This document shows positions 7,999 to 16,384 of a DNA stretch of 38,773 nt, piece after piece; positions within the stretch are counted from its first letter, which is position 1; the number at the start of each line of letters is the position of its first letter. The notes under the pieces are model-generated. The model made no database searches, had not been told where the DNA came from, and was given only the letters and a program-made list of their open reading frames with translations. Made by a program: the position numbers and the translations under genes. Location of the stretch: assembly GCF_017874735.1 (NCBI RefSeq), contig NZ_JAGGLV010000040.1, positions 1 to 38,773 on the forward strand. Reading direction: 5' to 3'. Source of the DNA: Paenibacillus silagei (GTDB taxonomy: Bacteria > Bacillota > Bacilli > Paenibacillales > Paenibacillaceae).

Positions 7999-8058
7999 TG
8001 TCGGTATATTTCTAGTGGATCTATTTAGCTTCAAGAACCCACTATTTTGTAAAGCCAT

Positions 8059-8119
8059 TAACTTTAGTGTCTAAATACTTACATTAATGCCTATACACTA
8101 ACTTTAATGCCACCAAACA
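8059..8119 (-). repeat. Tn7-like right end with three 20-bp TnsB-site-like repeats
   Basis: Read on the minus strand from 8119: TGT, then three head-to-tail units of exactly 20 bp (8118-8099, 8098-8079, 8078-8059). Their shared pattern is GTnTnnnGnCAnTAAnGTnA. Neighbouring units agree at about 14 of 20 positions, and the next 20 bp do not fit. Tandem binding sites ending in TGT next to glmS are the hallmark of a Tn7-type right end. Confidence 0.7.
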
Positions 8120-8143
8120 AACCAAGTTACCCAATCCTATCCC
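8120..8143 (-). other. attTn7 spacer between glmS stop and element
   Basis: The 24 nt between the glmS stop codon (8146-8144) and the TGT end at 8119. Known Tn7 insertions fall about this far past the glmS stop, directed by TnsD binding to the end of glmS. The element-proximal five bases (AACCA on the plus strand) would be one target-site copy. Confidence 0.65.
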
Positions 8144-9976
8144 CTACTCCACAGTAACACTCTTCGCAAGATTTCTTGGCTTATCGACATCATGACCCAG
8201 AGCCAGAGACGCATAGTACGCCAGCAACTGCAGGGTAACTACAGACAGCGCAGCGGTCAGCAGCGGCAGGGTCTGAGGGATCACGAATACCTGGTCAACG
8301 GAGCGGAGCAGGTCGTCTTTGTGCTCTTCGTGGGTGATAGCCATGACATGGGCGCCACGGGCCTTCACTTCTTTGATGTTGCTGACGGTCTTCTCCAACA
8401 CGGATTCCAGGGTAGCCAGAGCGATGACAGGAACGCCTTCTTCGATCAGTGCCAGGGTACCATGCTTCAGTTCACCCGCAGCATAGGCTTCGGAGTGAAT
8501 ATAGGAGATTTCCTTGAGCTTCAGCGAGCCTTCCTGAGCTACAGCGTAATCCACGCCGCGGCCGATGAAGAACAGGTGCTTGTGCTCAGCGATTTGCTCA
8601 GCGTAGGCTTTGATCGCGTCTTTTTGACTCAGAATGACTTCTACTTGCTCCGGCAGAGACTGCATAGCGGCCAGAATCTTGGTAACCTCAGACTCAGACT
8701 GTGTGCCGCGTACTTCAGCCAGATACAGACCCAGCAAAGTGAATGCGATCAGCTGGGAAGTATACGCTTTGGTCGAGGCTACAGCGATCTCTGGACCAGC
8801 CAGCGTAACCAGTACACTGTCTGCTTCCCGGGCAATAGAGCTGCCTACTACGTTGGTGATCGCCAGCACATGGGCTCCGTTCGCTTGACCTTCACGAAGA
8901 GCAGCCAGTGTATCAGCAGTTTCACCCGATTGGCTGACTACAATAACCAGTGTCTCGGGAGTTACGATTGGCGAACGGTAACGGTATTCCGAAGCAATAT
9001 CATTCTCTACAGGAATGCGTACCAGGGACTCAATCAGGTTACGTCCAACCAGACCGGCATTATATGCAGTACCGCAAGCTACCACCTGGATATTGCGGAT
9101 GTTCTTGATTTGTTCTTCTGTCAGGTTAAGCTCAGGCAGAATGACTTTGTTGCCTTCCGCATTCATCCGTCCGCGCATGGTATCGCGGTATGCCTTTGGC
9201 TGCTCGTGGATTTCTTTCAGCATGAAGTGCTCATAACCGCCCTTTTCTGCGGTAACGGCATCCCAATCGACAGTAATCATTTCCCGAGAAATAAAGTTGC
9301 CTTCAATCGTCATCAGTTCGACAGCATCCCGTGTCAATACAGCCATTTCGCCGTCGTTCAGAATATATACGTTACGGGTGTATTCCAGCAGTGCAGGAAT
9401 GTCGGACCCGATAAAGTTCTCGCCTTCTCCAAGACCGATGATCAGCGGGCTGGCTTGACGCACAGCTACCAGCTTATCCGGTTCATATTCCGTCAGTACA
9501 CCCAGGGCAAACGCTCCGCGCATGTAAGAAATCGCCTGCTGTACAGCCTTAACGATATCTCCCTTGTACTCACGGGCAATCAGGTGGGAGATAACTTCTG
9601 TATCTGTCTCTGAGGTGAAGTGGCATCCTCCGGCAATCAGCTCTTCCTTGAGATCCAGGTAATTCTCGACAATCCCGTTGTGTACTACCGAGAATTTGTG
9701 ACTGTTGTCAGTGTGAGGATGAGAGTTCTCATCGGACGGCTTGCCGTGTGTAGCCCAGCGGGTGTGGCCGATGCCGGCACTTCCTGTCAGTGGAGTCGCA
9801 TCCAGACGGGATTCCAGGTTCGCCATACGTCCCTGTGCTTTTACCACCTGCAGACCATCCTTCGTGAATACGGCAATCCCTGCGGAATCGTACCCGCGAT
9901 ACTCCAGCTTCTTCAGACCCTCTACCAAGATCCCCTGCGAATTCTGATTACCAATATATCCTACAATACCACACAT
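8144..9976 (-). CDS. glmS: glutamine-fructose-6-phosphate aminotransferase
   Basis: 610 residues, the usual length. It makes glucosamine-6-phosphate from fructose-6-phosphate and glutamine, the entry to UDP-GlcNAc for peptidoglycan and teichoic acid. The protein begins MCGIVGYIG, so Cys2 is the N-terminal nucleophile after Met removal; EYRGYDSAG and HTRWATHG follow. Two sugar-isomerase domains occupy the C-terminal half (VACGTAYNAG; EIAVASTKAYTSQ), ending DKPRNLAKSVTVE. An in-frame extension to 10060 is discarded because Cys must follow the start Met and GGAGGAAATTATA precedes the ATG at 9976. Controlled by the ribozyme at 10192-10415. Its 3' end is the attTn7 target. Confidence 0.98.
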   Translation of the reverse strand: MCGIVGYIGNQNSQGILVEGLKKLEYRGYDSAGIAVFTKDGLQVVKAQGRMANLESRLDATPLTGSAGIGHTRWATHGKPSDENSHPHTDNSHKFSVVHNGIVENYLDLKEELIAGGCHFTSETDTEVISHLIAREYKGDIVKAVQQAISYMRGAFALGVLTEYEPDKLVAVRQASPLIIGLGEGENFIGSDIPALLEYTRNVYILNDGEMAVLTRDAVELMTIEGNFISREMITVDWDAVTAEKGGYEHFMLKEIHEQPKAYRDTMRGRMNAEGNKVILPELNLTEEQIKNIRNIQVVACGTAYNAGLVGRNLIESLVRIPVENDIASEYRYRSPIVTPETLVIVVSQSGETADTLAALREGQANGAHVLAITNVVGSSIAREADSVLVTLAGPEIAVASTKAYTSQLIAFTLLGLYLAEVRGTQSESEVTKILAAMQSLPEQVEVILSQKDAIKAYAEQIAEHKHLFFIGRGVDYAVAQEGSLKLKEISYIHSEAYAAGELKHGTLALIEEGVPVIALATLESVLEKTVSNIKEVKARGAHVMAITHEEHKDDLLRSVDQVFVIPQTLPLLTAALSVVTLQLLAYYASLALGHDVDKPRNLAKSVTVE

Positions 9977-10191
9977 TATAATTTCCTCCGTCCAATTTAT
10001 CGTAATTAGGCGCGCATGAGGAAAGAAACGTGCCGTGCGGCATGTTTTGAAGAAAAGCAAATATGATGTTGTCCATTACACCCAACATGATAACCTGTCA
10101 ATTACATCGTTAGTCACGATTATGCACAGTCTTCTCCTCTGCCGTGGCAGAACCGTCTGCGTTCCTGCAAATGCGCATACCCATGATTTGT
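9977..10191 (-). other. glmS leader between ribozyme and start codon
   Basis: About 215 nt of untranslated leader. It contains a short hairpin around 10065-10092 (ATGTTG/CAACAT) and a GC-rich inverted repeat near 10031-10042. No gene or terminator is evident. Confidence 0.5.
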
Positions 10192-10415
10192 ACATCTTTA
10201 AGTTAGCACCCACAAAAGCGTTGTGTGCAAGGTCGCCCTCGCATTTTCCGCTTCCATTTACGGCTCTGGTGCATCACCGGGAGGTCCCCGCCGAACATTT
10301 CGAACACCTCCACCTCGTCAGCTTACATCTGCCGTGATCCGTTCAGACCGTCCTGTACTGCTTACGCAGCCACCGGTCCTCCCTTCTCTCCCGCGCAAGA
10401 TCAAGCTCTGGCGCT
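10192..10415 (-). ncRNA. glmS ribozyme riboswitch
   Basis: On the minus strand AGCGCCAGAGCTTG starts at 10415, giving the expected cleavage between A10415 and G10414. About 100 nt on comes the conserved core GACGAGGTGGAGG, then TCGAA, then TTCGGCGGGGACCTCCCGG. A 3' domain follows, ending around GGTGCTAACTTAAAG. This ribozyme uses glucosamine-6-phosphate as cofactor and cleaves the message, lowering glmS expression when product is plentiful. The 3' boundary is approximate. Confidence 0.95.
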
Positions 10416-10469
10416 TGTGTTGCAATAACCTTACAATCCCCGCTTTCCTTCTGGAATGACACTTAGTCT

Positions 10470-10498
10470 ATTATATGCACCTCAACACGTTTTTGCAA
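10470..10498 (-). promoter_or_regulatory. glmS promoter (sigma-A type)
   Basis: TTGCAA at 10498-10493, a 17-bp spacer, and TATAAT at 10475-10470. Transcription should start near 10463, about 50 nt before the ribozyme cleavage site. Confidence 0.8.
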
Positions 10499-10570
10499 CG
10501 ATGTGGCGAAGAAAACCTTTTTCATCCATTTCATACTTTCTCCAAACAGCCATGACCACATTAATCATTC

Positions 10571-10607
10571 AGCCGGTGAAAGAATCGGATTGATCCATCC
10601 ACCGGCT
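10571..10607 (-). other. hairpin between glmM and glmS
   Basis: AGCCGGTG pairs with CACCGGCT over 8 bp across a 21-nt loop. The minus-strand 3' side has no U run, so it is not a clear terminator for glmM. It may be a processing or stability hairpin. Confidence 0.4.
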
Positions 10608-10634
10608 ACCCGTTCCTGCTACTTCAGTGAGTGA

Positions 10635-11975
10635 TTACACCAGCTCGCGCTGAACCACTTCAACAATCTGCCCTACAAAAAGATCCAGCTCCGCCTTGTC
10701 CGGCCCTTCGGCCATTACACGGATCAGCGGCTCGGTTCCCGAAGGACGCACCAGGACACGCCCGTTGTCGCCCAGCTTGCTTTCCACTTCTATGATCGCG
10801 GCCTCAATGGCCGGATTATTCGGATAATTGGTTTTGTCCTGCACGCGCACATTGACCAGCACCTGCGGGTACTTAGTCATCATGGACTTCAGTGTGCTTA
10901 GCTTTTTGCCGGAAGACTTCATGGTATTCACCAGTTGAATCGCAGTCAGAATTCCGTCACCTGTAGTATTATAATCCAGGAAAATCACATGGCCGGATTG
11001 TTCCCCGCCCAGATTATAGCCGCCGCGGCGCATCTCTTCCATCACATAACGGTCACCGACCGCAGTCTTCGCTGTATTCAAGGACAGCTTCTCTGTCGCC
11101 TTGTAGAACCCGATGTTACTCATTACTGTAGATACAATAGTGCCATCCTTCAGCTTCCCTGCACGGTTCATCGCATCCCCGCAAATACAGAGAATGAAGT
11201 CGCCGTCCACCTCGTCGCCATTCTCATCGATAGCAATCAGGCGGTCCGCATCCCCGTCAAAAGCAAGTCCCAGATCCGCACCATGGCGCAGCACCTCTGC
11301 ACGCAGAGTCTCCGGGTGTGTGGAGCCGAAGCCGTCATTGATATTAAGCCCGTCCGGCTCTGCCCCAATGGCAATCACTTCCGCGCCCAGTTCCTTGAAC
11401 AATCGCGGCGCCAGCTCATAGGCTGCGCCGTGTGCGCAGTCGAGCACCACCTTCGTGCCCTTGAAGCTCTGGTCGATGGTGGTCTTCAGATACTCCAGGT
11501 AGAGGTATTTCGCTTGATCATCCACCCGCAGCGTGCCCAGACCCGATCCTACCGGACGCGGCAGCTCATCCTGCTCGGTATCCATCAACTCCTCGATGCG
11601 CAGCTCCGTTTCGTCTGTCAGCTTGAAGCCGTCTCCGCCAAAGAACTTGATTCCGTTATCCTCCACCGGATTATGTGAAGCAGAGATCATCACTCCGGCA
11701 TCCGCCTGGAGCAATCTTGTGATATAAGCAACAGCAGGTGTAGAGACTACACCCAGACGGATCACATCTGCCCCAATGGACAACAAACCCGCAATGAGTG
11801 AAGATTCCAGCATTGGACCCGAGATCCGTGTATCCATGCCGATGACCACTTTAGGCTTTTCCACATTTCCTGCCAGCACATATCCCCCGCAGCGTCCAAT
11901 ACTGTAGGCCATTTCTGCTGTTAATTCACGGTTAGCCACCCCGCGTACGCCATCTGTTCCGAAATACTTACCCAT
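10635..11975 (-). CDS. glmM: phosphoglucosamine mutase
   Basis: 446 residues, the normal length. It converts glucosamine-6-phosphate to glucosamine-1-phosphate, the step after GlmS. N-terminal GKYFGTDGVRG, active-site phosphoserine loop ISASHNP near residue 100, metal-binding DGDADR near residue 240, and C-terminal sugar-phosphate loop RPSGTEPLIRVMAEG. The start at 11975 has AAAGGAG upstream. It follows cdaA and cdaR as in other Firmicutes, where GlmM also binds CdaA and restrains c-di-AMP synthesis. A TATAAT in the 112-bp gap before it has no good -35 partner. Confidence 0.98.
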   Translation of the reverse strand: MGKYFGTDGVRGVANRELTAEMAYSIGRCGGYVLAGNVEKPKVVIGMDTRISGPMLESSLIAGLLSIGADVIRLGVVSTPAVAYITRLLQADAGVMISASHNPVEDNGIKFFGGDGFKLTDETELRIEELMDTEQDELPRPVGSGLGTLRVDDQAKYLYLEYLKTTIDQSFKGTKVVLDCAHGAAYELAPRLFKELGAEVIAIGAEPDGLNINDGFGSTHPETLRAEVLRHGADLGLAFDGDADRLIAIDENGDEVDGDFILCICGDAMNRAGKLKDGTIVSTVMSNIGFYKATEKLSLNTAKTAVGDRYVMEEMRRGGYNLGGEQSGHVIFLDYNTTGDGILTAIQLVNTMKSSGKKLSTLKSMMTKYPQVLVNVRVQDKTNYPNNPAIEAAIIEVESKLGDNGRVLVRPSGTEPLIRVMAEGPDKAELDLFVGQIVEVVQRELV

Positions 11976-12087
11976 CTTTTTTTCTCCTTTAGAATACGCT
12001 GCTTCAGCTTAATAAATTATAGTATGAATGATTCGATAATTCGTGTATGTCAGGTGCATATAAATAGACTTTTACATGCCCGGAAGG

Positions 12088-13542
12088 TTACGTTCCGCCC
12101 GTACTGTCGGCATTATTGCCGCTTGCGGGCGGCGTTGGTTCAGCAGTCTCCGGCGGAATATGTGTCGGCGTCGGGGTCTCCTCTATAATCTCGGTGGTGT
12201 GCTCCGGGGTTGGCTCTACGAGCGTCTCGTCCCCGGATGCAGGCTCAGCACTGGGCTCCGGCGTAGGCGTCGGGATAGGGCTACTGTCCGGCACGGCAGT
12301 CGCGGCCGGAGCAGCAGGCGCTACCAGCTCCACCTTCGCAACAAGCTGCGAGGCGGCATTCTCCAGGGTAATGAACCGGGGGAGCGACACCTGCAGCGTA
12401 ATATCGTAAACACCGGCCGTAAGCCCCACGACATCTGCAACCACACTGATGCTATCCTGGTCGAGCTGGTCCAGCAGTGTTGGCGCACCTGATAGGGTCA
12501 GATCCATAGTGGCGCTTCCAGGGTCTATGACACGGGCTGTCAGCCCGCTGCTGACGCCCTCCAGCTTAATGGGGATAGCAGAGAGGGTCCGCTGGGTAAT
12601 CTCCGCCGCAGAGACCGCTACGGTCATTGCCGCAGGTTCAATCCTGCCTGTGCCCTCCGGCGGCTTAAGCTCCAGCTTCATCTGCTCAGTACCCGCATTC
12701 TTGATAGCGCTCAAATCCAGGACAGCCTCATACGAGGATAAGGTCTTAAGGGTCTCTGCACTGCCGTACACCGTTACCATATCCTGTTCAGGCGTTACCC
12801 TGGACAGCACTAGTGAACCAGGCAGACTGCCGGTGAAGCTGATGTCCAGCGGCAAGGTTTTGGACGGGAGGGTAACAGGCACTTCTACCGCTACTGTAGA
12901 GGGTTCAATGACCGCATCCTCCAGCTCATTCCCCTTACTGTCCAGAGCAAAGAGTTTCAGCCTCTTCTCACTAAAAGTCTCATTCTGCCCCTCCAGTTCC
13001 ACCTTCCCCTGCACCTTCGCTACCCGTCCAAGATCACTTGCCGGAAGAGTAACCTCCACGGATACCGGGTCAATCACAGGACTGCCTACTTCATAGCCTG
13101 CTGCCGGCTCTCCCGTAATATTCAGCGAGACGGGAAAAGACTTCGTCGTCCGCGCCTCGATATGCACATTCACCTGATTCGGGACCATATCATCCAGGGT
13201 TACACCGCTTGGAGTTGAATACATCAGCGGAAGCGTGTTATCACCGGGCTTCACATCCTTCAGATCCAGCCATACCCGATAGGCATCGGAGAACTTGTAG
13301 GTCAGATCGGACTTCTTGCCTCTTACTTCCATCCTGACGCTGTCCACATCCTTGGTCAGTACATAATTCTCACTGTCGAAGCCTTCAATCTCCACTTTGA
13401 CATTCTCAATCGTCTTCGATTCGGTATTAACCGTAGTCTGGTACGTTGGCGCTGTATCCACATGCACAATGGTCCACAGAATAATCCCCAGAGCCAGGGC
13501 AAGGATCTTGTTGAAGTTATTGTTCTTCATCCATTTATCCAT
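12088..13542 (-). CDS. cdaR: YbbR-domain regulator of c-di-AMP cyclase
   Basis: 484 residues. One membrane segment at about residues 12-30 (LALALGIILWTIVHV) is followed by four repeated extracytoplasmic YbbR domains to about residue 405. A low-complexity tail of some 75 residues rich in Pro, Thr, Glu and Ser runs to the end. CdaR controls the membrane cyclase CdaA encoded just upstream; the two genes overlap by 8 bp. The start at 13542 follows GGAGGGGG. The tail is unusual and looks like a wall-spanning linker with no anchor motif. Confidence 0.92.
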   Translation of the reverse strand: MDKWMKNNNFNKILALALGIILWTIVHVDTAPTYQTTVNTESKTIENVKVEIEGFDSENYVLTKDVDSVRMEVRGKKSDLTYKFSDAYRVWLDLKDVKPGDNTLPLMYSTPSGVTLDDMVPNQVNVHIEARTTKSFPVSLNITGEPAAGYEVGSPVIDPVSVEVTLPASDLGRVAKVQGKVELEGQNETFSEKRLKLFALDSKGNELEDAVIEPSTVAVEVPVTLPSKTLPLDISFTGSLPGSLVLSRVTPEQDMVTVYGSAETLKTLSSYEAVLDLSAIKNAGTEQMKLELKPPEGTGRIEPAAMTVAVSAAEITQRTLSAIPIKLEGVSSGLTARVIDPGSATMDLTLSGAPTLLDQLDQDSISVVADVVGLTAGVYDITLQVSLPRFITLENAASQLVAKVELVAPAAPAATAVPDSSPIPTPTPEPSAEPASGDETLVEPTPEHTTEIIEETPTPTHIPPETAEPTPPASGNNADSTGGT

Positions 13543-14368
13543 TGTCTTTATTCCCCCTCCGTTTCCAGAAAGCGGAGCTCTTCTCCATCAGGGGCGAGCT
13601 GGTTGCGCTCAGCTCTTGGTGCAGCTTCGAGATCAGGGACTCTTCCTTGATATCCCGGACAATTTGTCCATTGATGGCCAGCGAGATCAGGCCGGTCTCC
13701 TCAGAGACGACCACAGACACCGAGTCTGCCACTTCACTGATACCGATTGCGGCCCGGTGCCGGGTTCCCAGCTCCTTGCTGATGAACGGATTCTCCGAGA
13801 GCGGCAGGTAACAGGCTGCCGCAGCGATCTGGCCTCCCTGCATAATCAGCGCTCCGTCATGCAGCGGCGTATTGGGGATGAAGATATTAATCAGCAGCTC
13901 GGAGCTGACCTCAGAGCGCATGGCGATCCCGGATTCCGTATATTCATTAAGCCCCGTGGCCCGTTCGAATACGATCAATGCCCCGATTTTGCGGACAGCC
14001 AGATAATTCACGGCTTTAATCACTTCACCGATTAATTTACTGATCTCCTCATCATTCTCCGCATTCCGCCCGAAGAACTTGCCCCGGCCGAGCTGTTCCA
14101 GCCCCCGCCGCAGCTCCGGCTGAAAAATAATAAAAATCGCGAGTATCCCAAAAGTAAACACCTGGTTCATCAGCCACCTCAGGGTATACAGATCCAGTAG
14201 AGTACTGCCGCCCCAGATGACGACCAGGACCATAATCCCCTTCAGCAGTTGAACCGCCCGCGTCCCGCGCACCATATTGAGCACTTTATAGATAATGTAG
14301 CTGACAATTAGAATATCAATTATATCTTTAATGGATTCTTTCCATGTAAGGTCGGTAAAGTAGCTCAT
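13535..14368 (-). CDS. cdaA: diadenylate cyclase (c-di-AMP synthase)
   Basis: 277 residues. Three membrane helices lie within the first ~85 residues (about 16-33, 42-58 and 70-83), then a DAC catalytic domain. The DGA motif is at 171-173 and RHR at 203-205, both required for making c-di-AMP from two ATP. I start at the ATG at 14368, behind a GGGGG ribosome site; an in-frame TTG at 14392 has no such site. First gene of the cdaA-cdaR-glmM block. Confidence 0.96.
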   Translation of the reverse strand: MSYFTDLTWKESIKDIIDILIVSYIIYKVLNMVRGTRAVQLLKGIMVLVVIWGGSTLLDLYTLRWLMNQVFTFGILAIFIIFQPELRRGLEQLGRGKFFGRNAENDEEISKLIGEVIKAVNYLAVRKIGALIVFERATGLNEYTESGIAMRSEVSSELLINIFIPNTPLHDGALIMQGGQIAAAACYLPLSENPFISKELGTRHRAAIGISEVADSVSVVVSEETGLISLAINGQIVRDIKEESLISKLHQELSATSSPLMEKSSAFWKRRGNKDNG

Positions 14369-14511
14369 GGCCGAAAACCCCCGTGATTTCAAATTAACTG
14401 GGTTTATGTAAATTGTCTGTTAAGCTTGAATCTTATTCTAGGTTATAACGTTACGCCTCCGGTTGCAAGTTTGGCGGCTGGTAAATTGATGAACCTGTCA
14501 TTTCAGGCAAC

Positions 14512-14544
14512 AAAAAAGCGCCATCTTTCCGGAAAAAGAGGCGC
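14512..14544 (-). terminator. rho-independent terminator after rsiW
   Basis: On the minus strand GCGCC-TCTTT pairs with AAAGA-GGCGC, with one bulged T, followed by six T. It separates the sigW-rsiW transcript from cdaA. Confidence 0.85.
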
Positions 14545-14579
14545 AAATGAGTTATCTGCTACAAGCGACCAACATTTAG

Positions 14580-15194
14580 CTATCGGTAGGCAACTTCAGA
14601 GAACATGTTCGTCACTTTATACCAGATCCAGCTTACGGCTTGGTCTATACTTTTGACTTGCCCGGAGATATGGGCGGTTGAAGCCTGATACAGCGAGCCG
14701 TCGATGACCGTTACGTTCCCGTTGACTTCCCCGTAGACTTGAGTCTTACCGTTCTCCACCGTCAGATCGCCGGAGATAATTTTGCCGGAGGGTACAATCA
14801 CCGTATTCCCCTTGATCACAACCTGGTCGAGGTCTGCCCCTCTAACCACAAGCTGCCGATCCTGATTCCAAAAGGTTACGGAGCTCATCAGCATCACAAG
14901 AATGAACATAGACGCCGCCGTCAGGGCCGGATGTCGCTTGATCCAGGTGATGAAGGCTCTTTCCTTCTTGGGTTTCGGTAATGAATCCATAATCCGGCCA
15001 ACCAAATCCTCCGAGGCCACAGGTGTCTGGTGCATCAGGGAAAACATCAGCATATCGGTCTGTTCCAGTTCTTTGAACCTCGCACGGCACTCCGTACAGG
15101 ATAAAAGATGCTCCTTCAATTCCCTCTGCTGCAGGTCGGGCAAGTCGTCATCCAGGTAGTCGTGCATCATAGAGACGGCCAGTTTGCATTCCAT
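14580..15194 (-). CDS. rsiW: anti-sigma-W factor
   Basis: 204 residues from the ATG at 15194 (AAAGGA nine bases upstream; an in-frame ATG at 15212 lies before that site). The cytoplasmic zinc anti-sigma domain shows Cys3 and the H29-x3-C33-x2-C36 motif. One membrane helix spans about 90-109. The outer part is rich in short beta repeats (GDLTVENGKTQVYGEVNGN). The family is cleaved by regulated proteolysis under envelope stress and then frees SigW. It lies directly downstream of sigW. Confidence 0.9.
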   Translation of the reverse strand: MECKLAVSMMHDYLDDDLPDLQQRELKEHLLSCTECRARFKELEQTDMLMFSLMHQTPVASEDLVGRIMDSLPKPKKERAFITWIKRHPALTAASMFILVMLMSSVTFWNQDRQLVVRGADLDQVVIKGNTVIVPSGKIISGDLTVENGKTQVYGEVNGNVTVIDGSLYQASTAHISGQVKSIDQAVSWIWYKVTNMFSEVAYR

Positions 15195-15293
15195 AGGAGC
15201 CAATCCTTTCATACGTGCTAATTTAGTGCATAAGACTTGCTTAACTTACATACGTCCCTGCAATGCAGGAGTTTCATAAAAAATAATCTATTT

Positions 15294-15860
15294 TTACAAT
15301 TTGGGTCCTAACTTCTTACGTAAAAACTCACGGCCACGATGCACCCGGGTCTTAATCGTCGTTACAGGCATATCCAGCACATCGCCGATCTCCTGAAGCG
15401 ACAAATCCTGAAGATAGCGCAGAATCATAACCGACCTGTACTTCACGGGCAGGCTGTCGATGGCTTCATAGATGAGTCTCTGTGTCTCAGAGAGCAGCAA
15501 CTCCGTCTCCGGGGTCACATTATCACTCGGAATCATCGAATACCCGTCAATCCCCTCCTGGTCGTTCATCTCGGCATCCAGGGAATAGGTCGGGCGACGC
15601 TTACGCAGCCGGTCAATGCAGAGGTTCGTGCCAATCCGGTAGATCCATGTCGAGAACTTCTGCTTATCATCATACCTGTCCAAATTTCTGTAGACGCGCA
15701 AAAAAGTCTCCTGAACAACATCCTCCGCCTCATGGCGGTTATTCAGCATACGGTAAGCCAAATGATAAATTTTGTCTTTATATAGTTCCACAAGCTCGGC
15801 AAATGCCCTTTGGTCACCCTTCAGGGCGAGCTTTGTCAGTCTGCCTTCCAGATTCTCCAC
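15294..15860 (-). CDS. sigW: ECF RNA polymerase sigma factor SigW
   Basis: 188 residues, a full-length ECF factor. Region 2 contains YRMLNNRHEAEDVVQETF and the -10-recognition helix around FSTWIYRIGTNLCIDRLRK. Region 4 contains LPVKYRSVMILRYL and the helix-turn-helix MPVTTIKTRVHRGREFLRKK. It directs the envelope-stress regulon and is held by RsiW, encoded next. The start is GTG at 15860 with GGGGGAG upstream. I could not find the autoregulatory TGAAAC/CGTA promoter expected for SigW. Confidence 0.93.
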   Translation of the reverse strand: MENLEGRLTKLALKGDQRAFAELVELYKDKIYHLAYRMLNNRHEAEDVVQETFLRVYRNLDRYDDKQKFSTWIYRIGTNLCIDRLRKRRPTYSLDAEMNDQEGIDGYSMIPSDNVTPETELLLSETQRLIYEAIDSLPVKYRSVMILRYLQDLSLQEIGDVLDMPVTTIKTRVHRGREFLRKKLGPKL

Positions 15861-16109
15861 CTGTTAACTCCCCCAGACTTGCCGCCCTTGGACTTTCAGC
15901 TCTTCGAAGACCACGGTACAAGCATTTAAATCGTAAATCATGTGCTTGCAAAAATCAAGGTTTGTATTGTTACCTTCTATATAATGTGCTGGAAAAGCTT
16001 GCTGCCGGGTTGCTGGCGGCTGATCGCTGGAGGAACCCCCTGGCCCCCCTGGCGGCTGATTAGTCGGGGGCTGCGCAGAACATTTGGACTTCCGGTCGCT
16101 GTTACCCGT
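15861..16109. other. gap upstream of sigW
   Basis: No supported gene. It holds a 12-bp direct repeat (CTGGCGGCTGAT at 16013-16024 and 16049-16060). The SigW promoter must lie here but no convincing boxes are visible. Confidence 0.4.
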
Positions 16110-16150
16110 CAGATTTCCTGATTGGAACCGCTAGCTGCGGTTGAAATCTG
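16110..16150. repeat. nested inverted repeat in the sigW-ppc gap
   Basis: CAGATTTC at 16110-16117 pairs with GAAATCTG at 16143-16150, enclosing a second stem (AACCGC/GCGGTT at 16126-16142). Open frames run through it, but I regard them as by-products of a structured, possibly repeated, element. Confidence 0.5.
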
Positions 16151-16322
16151 CCAATAAAGGCGAACGCTATCGCTCCTACAGTTCCAAAATTCTTCTCCGC
16201 CCCCTCCATCAGCCTGGGTTCCCCCCCACTGCTTTTCTTGTTGCCCAAAGTATATCTCAGGCAACAATGGGGTGGGGCATGGGCTCGGCCGGGTCTGCGA
16301 CTCCCGGCCTCCCTGGAACGGC

Positions 16323-16363
16323 AAAAACCCCGTCCCTCCTCTTGGTAAGGGGGGAACAGGGTT
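16323..16363 (-). terminator. rho-independent terminator downstream of ppc
   Basis: On the minus strand AACCCTGTTCCCCCC pairs imperfectly with GGAGGGACGGGGTT, followed by five T. It fits the ppc transcript, about 120 bp past the stop codon. Confidence 0.6.
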
Positions 16364-16384
16364 GAAGAACAACGCATTCAAAAT

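Larger units (their letters stand above)
2781..8119. mobile_element. degenerate Tn7-like transposon at attTn7 carrying Gabija-like defence genes
   Basis: Proposed from four facts seen in the sequence. The right boundary lies 24 nt past the glmS stop, the distance known for Tn7. The two boundaries are inverted and similar: both begin TGTnnnGTGnCATTAAA and match at 16 of the first 20 positions. Each end is followed by 20-bp-periodic imperfect repeats, as expected of TnsB-binding arrays. A fragment resembling TnsB lies near the glmS side, in the orientation expected of tns genes. The interior is much more AT-rich than its flanks. The five bases outside each end (AATAA on the left, AACCA on the right) do not match, so a clean 5-bp target duplication is missing. 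The element lacks intact tnsA, tnsB, tnsC and tnsD and should not move alone. Confidence 0.7.

Noticed and set aside
8192..9613. Long plus-strand open frame opposite glmS
   Set aside because: It is the antisense shadow of a clear, conserved glmS gene and has no ribosome site.
10571..10607. Terminator between glmM and glmS
   Set aside because: The 8-bp stem has no U run on the transcribed side; kept only as a hairpin.
14400..14460. SigW-type promoter (AAAC ... CGTA) ahead of cdaA
   Set aside because: The spacing between the boxes is about 13 bp instead of about 16, and the TG of the -35 box is missing.
16102..16381. Two overlapping minus-strand ORFs of about 90 residues
   Set aside because: Proline/glycine-rich translations without ribosome sites, lying across an inverted repeat and a terminator.
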